The notes under the pieces were generated by a model. The model saw only the letters and a list, made by a program, of their open reading frames with translations. It did not search any database and was not told the DNA's origin. A program made the position numbers and the translations under genes. A stretch of 64,000 bases of DNA from Pratylenchus scribneri (lineage: Eukaryota > Nematoda > Chromadorea > Rhabditida > Pratylenchidae), in assembly GCA_030063045.1 (NCBI GenBank), contig JAQSEB010000150.1, positions 248,001 to 312,000 on the forward strand. The letters run 5' to 3'. Positions 52,196-64,000 of the stretch are shown here, one piece after another. The stretch's first letter is position 1. Every line of letters starts with the position of its first letter.

Positions 52196-52405
52196 TTCTT
52201 GTTCTCTTCTCTGACTTCTAAGAATTGGATAAGTGTTCAAATTTATATTTTCCATTTATTTCGAACTGAAAATTTTCGCATAATAATTTAAATTAAATAA
52301 AAATACAATTACATATCAAATTTTTTATTTAGATATTTAAAATATCGTATTTATTTCTATTTTATTTCATAACTTTACAAATAGAAAAAACAGAGAAATT
52401 TATAT
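52196..52405 (+). repeat. 210-bp tandem duplication, copy 1
   Basis: Bases 52196-52405 are repeated immediately after themselves. The copies differ by only two substitutions (C52279 versus T52489; C52317 versus A52528) and one inserted A in copy 2, about 98.5% identity. The unit begins with a pyrimidine-rich block, TTCTTGTTCTCTTCTCTGAC, and has no coding frame. The high identity indicates a recent duplication. Confidence 0.95.
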
Positions 52406-52616
52406 TTCTTGTTCTCTTCTCTGACTTCTAAGAATTGGATAAGTGTTCAAATTTATATTTTCCATTTATTTCGAACTGAAAATTTTCGTATAATAATTTA
52501 AATTAAATAAAAAATACAATTACATATAAAATTTTTTATTTAGATATTTAAAATATCGTATTTATTTCTATTTTATTTCATAACTTTACAAATAGAAAAA
52601 ACAGAGAAATTTATAT
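52406..52616 (+). repeat. Tandem duplication, copy 2
   Basis: Second copy of the 210-bp unit, 211 bp long through one extra A in an A run. It joins copy 1 with no spacer. Beyond 52616 the sequence diverges into a TATATATATA tract. Confidence 0.95.
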
Positions 52617-55600
52617 ATTTTTATATATATATACAAGATAAATAGGATGCATTTTAAAATGAGAAAAAATTCAAATAATAGATTAAAAATTTTTCATTCT
52701 AAAAATAAATGATTAAATATTTTTAAAAATTGTTAGAAAATTTTAATATTTGTTTTGTATTTTATTGATGAAAATATTATAATTTCATAAATTATTATTT
52801 TTTTTATTTTATTTTAAATCTATATTAATATAATATTTATTTGAAATGTTTAAAATCTGCAGATTTTATTACTATTTCCATTTTGTTTCTCGCAATTATA
52901 CTTAACATGGTTAAATTTTTGATATTCTTAATCAAAAATTTCGAGAATATCATCACAAAATAAAAAAAAAAAACAAACTTATAATTGCAATGAATTTTTC
53001 TCTCATTTTCGATTCTTTTTTTTTCTTTAAAAATATCTTTAATATTTTATTTTTAAGTTGAATATTTTAATTAATTTAGTAAGAAATAGAAGAAATTATT
53101 TTTCATTCATTTCTTTTATTTTTAGAGGCGAATTTTTTCAAAAATCGAAGTATAATTATATTGAATTGAATGGGCTAATAAATTTGAGTCAGGACATCAT
53201 GTTATATCGAAAATAATATAACGAAATTTTCTTTCATATTGCTTCTATTTTAGGTTTTATTTTCCAAAATCATTAAAATTTGTCCGATTTTTATTTTTCT
53301 AATTCTAATTTAAAAATTTTAATAAAGAAAAGATATTACAAATATTTCATTAAGTAAATCCTAGATAATGGTAATCATCATTAATTTTTAAATGTATTCG
53401 ATATTATAATTATTGATAATATTATTTGTTTTTATCAATGTAAGTAGTATTTATTAGATTTTCTAATATTCTACTCATTTATTATATATTTTATATAATA
53501 ATTTTTAAGCAATTTCAATGATTAAATTATAGAATTATTAAAATTTTTTTTTATTATGTTTATTAATAATAATTTTATTAGATATTTTAATTTAATTAAA
53601 AAATTATTATTTTTTAATTTATCTTAATAAAAATATATTATCACAATTATGATATAATTTTATTTAGGATTATAATTATTATATATATATATATATCTCA
53701 TTAATTTTTAATTAATTCCATTTTAAGAATTATTTTATAATAAATTTTTTAGAATTGTTTAAAAGATATTTTTGCTATTATATTATCATTTCTTAATTAT
53801 TTTATTTGATTAGTATATTTTTTTAAGAATATTTATTGCTTCTTGTTTCTTAATTTTTGCTTCTTTTAGTTTTTTTAATCCGCCTAATTTTATTGATAAA
53901 TCAATTTTCAAATATTTAATTTTCTTATCCATACTTTTTCCAAATTTTTTTATTTTACCTGAATTTTATTTTTTTTCTAAATAAATGCTTGTAAATTTTT
54001 AAAACAATAATGTGGGAACGAATTTTGTAAATATTATTTTTAAATTTATAAACCCTTAAGGAGCTTAAATGGAAGATAATTATAAATAAATTATATTAAT
54101 ATCATTTTCAGTTATTTGAATAAGAATTATTTATAAAAATTTAGCGGGTAAATTATTTACCTATTTTGCTTTCTATATTTTACTGTTTATTTTCATATTT
54201 AGATTTTTCACTATTTAAGTTTAATTTATACGATCTATTATTTTTTAATCGCAATCCATTTTATTATTATTATAATTAATTTCTAGGTAAATAATTTTTA
54301 ATAGATTTTTTAAATTTTTAAAATTTATTGGATATAACATAAGTTTTTTTAGAATGAGCGCAATTTAAGAAAATCGGCAATAAAATTTTCTCATTATTGA
54401 AAATTGTAAGTTTTTTTATTATTCACTTAATAATTTTTTTTTAAGTTACAATAGATAGACTATTAAAATTTTTATAAAATTTATTCTTTTTTAAGAATTT
54501 AATTATAAAAATTTTTTTACAACATCATTCTATTCGAGTGTTATATTTTATTTTAAATAAAATATGTTTGAAGTATATATTTTCATTAAAAATTCAATAT
54601 ATTTATTAATTATTATTAATAATATTATTAGTAGTATTTTTTAAAATTATTTTTCTTTCTACTTACAATTTTTTATAGAAATTATAATATAAATAGATTT
54701 CAATCATGTTGAAAAATTTCACAAATATTTTTTTTAGATTAATTTAGTTCAAAAAATACTAATTACTTCCGATCTTACAATTAATAAATATATTCATCAT
54801 GCGTGTCGGAAACACCGCCGTCAATGCACCCATATCTTAGATTAATACTTTTTATTTAAATAATTTTTTCAATTTTATATTAAGAGGTTTATAAATTCAA
54901 TAATGAGTTTTGAATTATTTTTATTTTAAGAAAAAATATTTATATATTTAACCTAATTAATTAATTTTTCTTTTGGTTTATTTTAGCAAATTTTCTACAT
55001 TTTATATCATCAATATACTCAAACTTCGGATGCATATAAATAGATCAATATTTTTTAAAATTTATTTTTTATATTTGATTTTATTTTATAATAGTTATAT
55101 CGTTCAACGATTATATAATTGTTATTATTTCAATTTTTTAATTGGTTTAAAAATTATCCCTCAGTTCTAAATTAAATCCAAATAAATATCTAATTTTAAA
55201 TACCGATTTTTAAAAAAAAAATACTGTATTAAAGGACAATATATGATATACTTCTAGGTTTTAAATTGTCAAAAAAAATAATATTAATAAGTAATAAAAC
55301 AATTTTACAATTATTATTTTTTATTTTTTTTTGAATAGTAATTTAATTATTTAATTGATTTTTTTATTTATTATTGTGAGAATTTTTGTTTTATTGCGTT
55401 ATTGATTAGTTAATTTTTATTAATGATTTAAATAATGCTGTGTTTTTAAAAATATTAATTTTATAATTAAAATTTTCCTAGTAAAATATAAACATCTCGA
55501 AAATATTTTTAAATAATTTTTTAAAATCACAAAATTTCTTTAATATTTATATATTAGCTCTTGATATTGGATTAACTTCCATTATATATAATAATCTCGT

Positions 55601-58600
55601 TTTAATTTTTGTTATTTTTGAAGTCTCAATCCATAAAATTTGGATGCCAAAATATTGCTAATTGCTATGAATGCAGAGAAAATGAAAAATTATAACTAAA
55701 TTTTAACCGAATTATAAAGCCAAATAAATGGCAAAATTAAAAAGATTTTTTTCTAAAAATTTTATAGAAGAAATATATTTTACAATTTTTTTTTTAATAT
55801 TTTAATAAAATTTTTTCTTTCTAATTTATAAAAGAAGGATAAAATATTTATTGATTTTTTAAAATTTCATTGAAATATATTATTTTTTAAATCAAGTATT
55901 CTTTTCCCTTTTTTCTTAGATGATTATATAATTTTTTAAATTTATTTTATTTTTGCTTTAATTTTATTTAAATAAAATAAAAATACTAAAAATTTAATTC
56001 AATAATAGAAATTCGAGAAATTTTAAACTCTTTTTAATATATCCAGGAGTAATTAATTTCCATTCCATAATATTTTATGGATAAATAATTTTTTTATTTG
56101 TCTGTAAATTTATAATTGTGATATGATTATTACACTCTCATATAAATCATATTTATTATTATTTTTTTATATTTTATTTATTGTTTCATTTGAAAAATTA
56201 TAAAATAATCATAAAGTTTTTATTTAAGATTATTATTTAGAATATAAATAGAAAATATTTATTGGATATAATTAGAATTTTTTAATTTTTTTTTTAAATT
56301 TTGTAAATATTTATTTTATAGAAATAGAAAATATTTATTTACATGAAAAATTATTAGATTTTGTATTAATTAAAATAAAATTATGAATTTATATTTTTAA
56401 TTTAATTTAACTAATTAATTTCAATTTAATTTTTTTTTGCTAGTTGCTCAGTTCTTGTCAATCACATAATTTGTTCCAGTATTTCTTCGACATAATCAAC
56501 AATATCTTTGTGCAAAATTTTATGTAGATAATAAATTTCATATAGATACTCCTTGCCAACATTTTATTTAAATTTATCTGAAAACACATCCTTTTCTTTT
56601 ATTTCTATTAATTTCTTATCTTATCTTCATCTTTGACGACTACAAATATATTGTTCTAGACATTTGCTTTTCTGTTAAAATAAATTTTGAAATTTTTCTT
56701 TCGCAAATGCAAATTTAATTTTATAAATTAATTTACATTCGTAAATTTTGGCCCAACCAATTTCCTTAATTATTTTTACAAAAAATTTGATAATATTTAA
56801 TTATAAAATTTTAAATTAAATTTTAAATAATATGAATTAAAATTTTCTCAATTTTATTTATTATTATTTCACCATTAGTAAAATTTTTTATAACAATTTG
56901 TGTATTTTTATAAAAATTATGTTACATTATTCTTAAATATTTATATTAAATTTAAATAATTGCAGAATATAATCCAATTATTCTAAGAATAATTTTCAAT
57001 TTAGTTTTTTCTCAATTTATTTCATTCCATTTCCTTGCGATATAATATTTGTTTACTTTATCTCTTTTTTTATATTTATAAAAATTTTGTTTCAAAAAGC
57101 CAAAAATAGTATCTTTTTTTGTATATTCGTACATGAGAAGAATTTTTGTAATATCTAATTTATAATTCATTAATATTGATTTCACAATTATAATTTTAAT
57201 AAAAATTAATAAAATAATAATAAAATTAAAAAATTCTATTGTGCTAATAATTGACTATATAATATTTATTTTTTCACGATAATGAATGAGAAACAAGTTA
57301 AAATATTTAATAATTATAATTTTTTTCATTAAATTAGTTTTACATCTTGATAATATCTAGTTGATATTATAGAATTTCTTTGCTAAATAATATTTCTATC
57401 TTATTTAATTATTAAGATTTTAAATATAAATTGATTTACTTTAATTCCTTATTTTAAATTTTTATAATCAACATTTTTAATTTTTATTATTTTCAACAGC
57501 AATAATTTCCATAATAATTTTACTAGTAATTATGTCATTTTATTCAATACATTTTTTAATGCATAATTTGGCTTATTATTAATATAATTGAAAATTATGA
57601 TTATTATTTGAAGTGCCACTTAAAATTATTTATCATCATTTGATTTTCACATCGTAATGGAATATAATTTTGGGTATATTTTAATGTTTAAAAATTGATT
57701 TTATATTTTTAATAAAAATATAGCATTTTTTTAAATATTTAAATTTAATATTATATAATTTATATTTTTTTCCTATTATTATAAAACTTAATTTTGCAAT
57801 ATTAAATTTACGTACTTTTTTCAAATAAGATAAAATTTTGAGTAAATTTATTTATTGCCAAGAATTCTTGCCGTAATATAGGCGCTTATTGAATTTTGAA
57901 ACAAAAATTTTCTAGCATATGATTTAAATTTACTTTTATTTGATTGTATTTTATTATTTACTAACAATTCTTTTATAATTTTTTAATTTATTATTTCAAT
58001 ACATTTAATAGAATAAATTATTATTCAATTTTTTTAAATAATAACAATAGCAATTGACAATACGAATAATATTAAGTCCGGGATTAAAAATTTTTCAAAA
58101 GTTTTAATTTCTTAAAATTTAAATTATTATTATTTCAATAAAATTCGAAAGTAATTTTTTTATTAAATTTAATTGTATGTATATAATCTTGAAAAATTTT
58201 ATTACTCATTCTAAATTTATTATGAAATTCTATAAATTCCCTTTAAATTTAACAAAAATAAATTTTATTATTTTATTTTCTAATATTTTATTTCTAAAAT
58301 GACTATCTCCAGCAAGCATCGCTTTGCCTTAAAATAAAATGAATAATTTCATTATAGAAAATTTATAATGATTTCATCATTAATTTAAAAATTTTATTTG
58401 ATTTCGTATTCGTAATCCTAATTTTAAACATATATTTTCATATAATTATTATATGATTTTTATTTTTTTCATACAATTTTTTTAATATTACTATATTATT
58501 ATGATTCCTCCAAATAAATTTTGCGCTTACTAAAATAAAAATTTTCCTTGTTATTGCACTTTTTACATTGTCGGCGGCAATCCATAAAAAAAATATATTC

Positions 58601-60194
58601 CGTTATCCGATTTAATTTTTATTTTATTATAAATTGATTGATTTTCAATGAAATTTCTAAAAAATATAATTTTCTAAATTTAATTTGTTTTTTTCAAGCA
58701 AATTTTAAATTATCTCTATAAATTTGATTTACAATTTTAATAGTGTTAATAAATATTTTAAAATAATTAATTTGCATTTTATATAAAAAATCATTTTCAA
58801 CTAAAATTATGCATTTAAATTTAATTTTAATATTATAATTTTACTTTCCTTTCTTATCTTATTGCGTATTGAATCAATTCAAATTAAAAATAAACATTTC
58901 AACGCTAATATATTGAGCAAATTTATTCAATGATTTTGTAATCAATGAATTATTATACAACTGTTTAATTATTTTTTAATAATTAAAAATTTTATAAATT
59001 ATTAAAAATTTTATCAAATTCTTTATTTAACTCACTTAAATTATTTAGATCGTTTAATTTTTCTAGAGTAATAAATTAAATTTAAAACAAATTTTCATAT
59101 AAATATTCATAGAATATACATCAATTATTTTAAATTACTTTAAAACTTTTTATTTTTAATCAATAAATTAAATAATTTTTTTAATTACATAATATCAAAA
59201 TTTTCTTGTTATAATTTGTACAATTTTTAATTATATTTATTTAGATTTTCACCATTTAATTTATTTTTTATATAAAATTTTTCACCATTCCAAAATTTGA
59301 TAAATCAATGGATAAATGAATTTTCACTATATTAAATAAATATCTTCCAAAAAGTTTGATTTTTGTTTTCATTTTTTAAGAAAATGTATGAAATTAATCA
59401 ATGATTTTTGCCTTTTTTGGAACAAGGTAAAAAATTTATAAAACTCTCTTGATTAAATATATTATAATCAAAACATATAAATTCAATGTATGTTTCTCGA
59501 TAAATTGAAAATTATAAAAACTAAATATAATCCATATTTATGTTAAACTTTGATCAAATATTTCTATATCATTCATATTTTCTATTATTTATATGTTTTT
59601 TTTTTACAAAATTAAGAAATTAAATTATAAATTCAATTAAATATATTGTGATTGTGGTTTTCTTTAAAATTTTTATATTATTAAAATTAATTTAAAAAAA
59701 ATTTTATAATTTCAATAAAATTTCTAAAAACATTTTTAATATGAATATATGTTATTTTTCTTGTCATTTTAATTAAAAATTCATACATAAATCTTCTATT
59801 TTCTTAATGAATTTCGCATCTTATTCTGAATAACGAATGATAAATCAGCAATAATGATAATTGCATTATGCGCCCGAGTTAAAATCACACAGGCTCATCG
59901 TTCAATATTTAAAGAAATAAAAATAATTTTATAATTTATTTTAATTCAAAGTCTGAGTAGTTAAAAAATAATTTAAATTGATTTAATTATGATACTATTT
60001 TTTGCTTAAATTTTAAATTATTTAATAAATTCGGTTTTTTTTCTCTATTCTTTAAATAAAGCTATTGATTTTTTCTTTTTCTATAAATTAATTTATATTT
60101 TGAATAAAAAGAGATAAATTTATAAAAACTTTCTCATCTTTCATAATAATTTATATAATTTTATTTATATTCATTAATCATTATTATAAACAAG
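52617..60194. other. AT desert
   Basis: About 7.6 kb with no supported gene. It contains an 18-base (TA)n microsatellite (53680-53697), a 65-codon AT-type frame (54973-55170) and a richer spot near 54800-54832 without a clear frame. Confidence 0.6.
53680..53697. repeat. (TA)9 microsatellite
   Basis: Eighteen bases of uninterrupted alternating T and A, ending at TCTCATT. Simple repeat; likely length-variable between individuals. Confidence 0.85.
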
Positions 60195-60310
60195 ATCTAC
60201 TAAATATGCCAAAACATGGAAGATGGTATAATGTAGACAAAGGTTGTCCAAAACATAGCAAATGTGAAAAAGAACCAAAATTTGGCCAAAGCATGGAAAT
60301 TGGTGGGTAG
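60195..60310 (+). other. Richer patch with imperfect ~39-bp repeat and short ORF
   Basis: Three related starts, CCAAAACATGGAAGATGG (60209), CCAAAACATAGCAAATG (60248) and CCAAAGCATGGAAATTGG (60286), are spaced 38-39 bases. The patch is also open as a 34-codon ATG frame (60206-60310) encoding MPKHGRWYNVDKGCPKHSKC and a short tail, so the repeat appears in protein as PKHG/PKHS. ACAAG before 60195 and GTGGGT at 60303 could be splice sites around a 108-base exon. The repeat could be a decayed minisatellite or a small coding exon with a duplicated motif. Confidence 0.3.
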
Positions 60311-61775
60311 ACTTTAAATTAAATTTTTAATAAGGAAATTTTATTTGAATAATTTTTTAAACTAATTTTTTATATATTTTTTAATAAAAATAAATTCATC
60401 TAAATTCATAATTAAATATTTTATTAAGTCTCACAAATAGAAAATATTTTCATAATAAATCGCAGAATATTACTTTTTATTTAAGCAACAGCAATTAAAA
60501 TAGCCTATCTTAATTTTTAAATGAAAAAGCTCTTGTAAAAATATTCCGTCATGGCTATTTTAAATTCACTTGATTCAGTCCCATAATAACATTTTCTATT
60601 ATGCATTTTGGAACAAATTTGTCCAAATATCTCTTTCAATTTCATATTGAAAAATAAACTGATTAATATTATTTTTACTCTTTTACTAGATATAATTAGT
60701 AATTAATAAAATAATATTTTATTCCTTTTTCAAATTTATATGAGCATCTTTTTTTTATTGTTAATTCGTTTTTTTTCATGACATGTTTTTATTTATAAAT
60801 ATGATTATCTTATGAAAAAATAAAATTTTAGTAATTTTATTTAATTTTATAATTTTCATATATATGAATTTATATGTAATGCACTTTCAAGATGACGAAA
60901 TTTATTATTCTGTTTAAAATTTGATTAGAAAACTGAAATTTTTAATCCTTGTTTTTATTTTAATATTTTCGAATTTTCATTATTAAATTTATGGGTTGAA
61001 TTTATTATTTCATATAGAATAGTGTCACTTATTATTTGATAATAGTTATTAATAATTCAGTTAAAAACTAGTTATTCTTTAAATTTATACTGAGTTAATA
61101 TATATTGTTCTTTATAAAATTTCATTATATATTAATCATCATGAAATATATTAATTATTTATTAGTTATTTTCTTTAACAAATTGATTTTATTATAAAAT
61201 AAAATAGATAGAGATTAATGAGGAATGGATGAATCATGCTGTATAAATAGAAATTAAATTCTTTGTTCTCCTGATCAATACGTGCCATTCCCTTATATTA
61301 TTTTTATGTCTATGCTCCATTTTCCAACACTTATTTCCCAACAATTGATTTGCATTAAAATAATAAAGTATTAGCATAATATAGTATCTTTAGATATTTA
61401 CTGAATTTGCTGGCTTCTTTGATATCGGCATAAAATTGAAGGAGGGCAATGTAAAACAGAATTGACAATTGGTTCATTAATTATATTTTTATTTAGATTT
61501 TTAAATGTATTCTTCTAAAATAAAAAAGATATTTTACTTGAGAGCGCAATTATTTTCCCCTGTAACATTAGGTTAGAAATCGTTTTGGCTAACATCACGA
61601 TTACTGTTCATAAATTAGAAAGAAATGAAATTTATTTTTTACTTTTTTAAAAAAAATTCTTTTAATGAAATTTCTTATATCATGTTAGGCATTTATTTAT
61701 TTATATATTTATTTTTTTATATTTTAAAATATCTTATATAATTTGTTCTGTTTACTCGCTCGTTCTCTTTCTGAC
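60311..61775. other. AT desert
   Basis: No supported gene. Mildly richer text near 61260-61340 and 61400-61460 has no clear frame. The last 14 bases (61762-61775) repeat the start of the tandem duplication almost exactly (GTTCTCTTTCTGAC versus GTTCTCTTCTCTGAC at 52201 and 52411). Confidence 0.55.
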
Positions 61776-61815
61776 GTCGCTCAGCATTTCTGGCTTCTCG
61801 AGTCGCTCAGCATTT
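61776..61815 (+). repeat. 14-bp direct repeat, 26-base period
   Basis: GTCGCTCAGCATTT occurs at 61776-61789 and 61802-61815, with TCTGGCTTCTCGA between. The patch is pyrimidine- and CpG-rich, unlike its surroundings. With the shared block just upstream, it may be part of a dispersed element related to the 52.2 kb duplication. Confidence 0.75.
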
Positions 61816-62869
61816 TTAAATTTCTGAAATAAAAATAATTATAATTTATCAAATTAATTCCATAGTCATAGTATAATATTTTATAATTTATTTTATTTTA
61901 AATTTTAAATATAAAAATATTATGTAAATATATATAATTTTAGGTATCAAGCAATTTAATTTTTTTATAATTTATTTAAAATTTTTTAAATTATAATTCA
62001 AAATGATCATATCACAATCTCGATTTATTTTCATTTTTAATTAATATTTTTTTAATTTAGGTAGTTAATAAGTTTTTAGAACAATTTTTCTTTATTAAAA
62101 TTTATTCTAGTTATTTCTTATGGCAAATTTTAGTATATTTTTTTCTTTTATGATAGTATTTTATAATTTTTAACTTAAAATAAAATAATAAAATTTATTA
62201 TTGTATAGTGTTATAAAATATTTCTTTTTAAAAATTATTTTAAGAATGACGCTTCGAAATTTCATTTAACATATTTTTTTATAGATTTAACGACATAATT
62301 TTTAATTTATATATAAATTCTTTTCATTTAATTAAAAAATTATTAAAAATCAATTTAAATATTATTATTTTATTTAAATAAAATTTTATAATATTTAAAT
62401 TTAATAATATTATATAATAATACTGCATTGAATTTAAAATTTTTCGAATAAAAATTTTTAAATTATTAGAATTTAATTTTTAATAATTATCTGGCTTTTA
62501 TTCTATAACAATTTTCTCAATTATTCTATCATAGTAATATGAGGAAATAATAATTCTAAATTAAATAAATTAAATAAAAATAATTTTTTCAATATATATT
62601 ATTGCCGTTTATTTTTTTAAATTATTTGATTTATGAAAATTAGTTTAAATTAATCATATAATTTTTTATTGTTATTTTTTTAATTTAAAATTTTTATTTT
62701 TTCTCTCTTCATTCAGGCAAAAGCATTTCAGAGCCGTATGCTTCTATATCTAAATAAAATTAATTATTATTAAATTTTTAGAAAATTAATATATCGATAT
62801 AAAATTTTTAAAAAATTTTAATACAACTTTTTGCCAATTAGTCGTAACCTCATAAACGAGGAATATTTT
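61816..62869. other. AT desert
   Basis: No gene, RNA or notable repeat seen apart from A/T runs. A small richer spot at about 62710-62745 shows no clear frame. Confidence 0.6.
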
Positions 62870-62887
62870 GTGGAATAGATATTCCAC
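62870..62887. repeat. 8-bp inverted repeat
   Basis: GTGGAATA and TATTCCAC flank a 2-base centre (GA). CCTC/GAGG at 62848-62861 is another small stem just before it. Too short to assign a role. Confidence 0.5.
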
Positions 62888-64000
62888 CATGAAATTAATT
62901 ATTCAATCATTTATTGTTAAAAATCAATAATATTTTTTAATTATCTTAAAATATTATTTAACGATTTTTTTGTATTCCTGGTTATGTAATTTCTTGATTG
63001 CTATAAAAAATAAAATTATATATAGATTTATCAATTTTATATTACTCGTCTTTAAAAATTAATGAAAATTTTTCTTAAAAATTTATCTTTCTTTGTCTCC
63101 AATAAAGCAATGTTTCATTTTTTGTTAGCAATTTATACATTTGCCGAATATCTATTCATTAGAAAATTAAAAATTTAAATTGTAATTTCCAAAAATAAGA
63201 TATAGTTATTATTTAAATTACATAAAAAATAGTAATTTACTAATTAACCTCAACAAAACAACAATAATGTTGACTGTGGATTTTTTTCCATGCTATTCGC
63301 TCTATTTTTATTAAATTATTTTTAAATTTCTTTGAAATAAGAAATCTTATGAAATTATATTAATATTATTTCTATTAAATGTCATTACTTTTATTTCTCT
63401 GCATATTTATTTAAAATAAAAGTCCAAAGGCCTTACCAAATAATATGGTAAAATGATGTAAGATATTCAAAAATGGGCATTTATTTTATTTTTTGAAATA
63501 AAAAAAAGAAAAATACAAAAAAAATAAAATATATATATTTTTTATAAAAACATTTATATTTTGCTTTATTACTCTTTTGATTTTCATAATATTTTATTTT
63601 ATTTGATATAAATAAATTATATTTCTTAAAAAAATTAATTCAAAAATATTCAATTCTAATCAAATTTACTAAGGAGAAATTTTTTCATAAAATATTTTTT
63701 ATTCTTTTTAACAAATTTTAATCTTTATTTGAAACTTTTTTATTCGAATTTTTTCTTCGAATTTTTTTGGATTAACTAATTCAATTCCATAAAATATTGT
63801 ATAATTTAATTTTTATATTTCTTTATTTTAATCAACTTTTTATATTTTATAATAATTTTTAAATTAAATAAATTAAAATGATTTAAATAATTTTAATTTT
63901 TTTATTATTTTAAAATCATAAAATTTAAAATTCTCAATATATAATAAAATATATTTTTTTCATATAACTTGATTAATAGTATTATTATTTTATTCTTTGA
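62888..64000. other. AT desert to window end
   Basis: No supported gene. A slightly richer spot near 63420-63475 contains AAGGCCTT and no clear frame. The region continues beyond the window. Confidence 0.6.

Noticed and set aside
40736..55170. AT-type frames at 40736, 45365, 47284 and 54973
   Set aside because: Same reason: Phe/Ile/Lys/Asn/Tyr peptides without any recognisable feature.
1..64000. Organelle genome or bacterial endosymbiont origin
   Set aside because: No rRNA, tRNA set, electron-transport gene, ribosomal protein or dense ORF packing. Organelle and endosymbiont genomes of this AT content are gene-dense.

Overview
This window looks like nuclear DNA from a eukaryote with an extremely AT-rich genome. 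Hand counts of ten 60-base lines spread over the window (600 bases) gave about 87% A+T outside the first 2.6 kb. I see no bacterial operons, ribosome-binding sites, rRNA, convincing tRNA, CRISPR array or organelle gene. The lineage cannot be fixed from the sequence: no conserved protein domain is recognisable. Eukaryotes with very AT-rich intergenic DNA or very long introns all fit.

The window has two very unequal parts. Bases ~690-2520 form a compositional island (three hand-counted lines: 43-55% G+C). It holds a near-perfect hairpin at its left edge (701-723), a TATA box with initiator-like motifs about 30-55 bases downstream (1053-1113), and one long open reading frame (1218-2603, 461 codons). 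That frame is far too long for chance at this base composition. The protein has no recognisable domain. It is hydrophilic and carries a degenerate 19-22-residue repeat. The island can be read as a host gene with a TATA promoter, or as the 5' end of an LTR-retroelement-like insertion: a TGTTG...CAACA segment with a TATA box, followed by a PBS-like stretch and a gag-like ORF. No pol gene and no second LTR are visible.

The remaining ~61 kb is an AT desert. It contains a 210-bp tandem duplication (52196-52616), several short perfect inverted repeats, a few short direct repeats, and scattered 80-170 bp patches of clearly higher G+C. Some patches are open in one or more frames or sit beside good splice-site matches (near 8.2, 25.6, 32.0, 35.6, 37.3, 48.1 and 60.2 kb). 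They could be small exons in giant introns, decayed coding fragments, or structured non-coding DNA. The sequence alone does not decide, because ORFs of 40-45 codons are common by chance in such DNA. T exceeds A on the given strand in most sampled lines (294 T versus 226 A), an asymmetry that would fit long plus-strand introns but is not proof of them.
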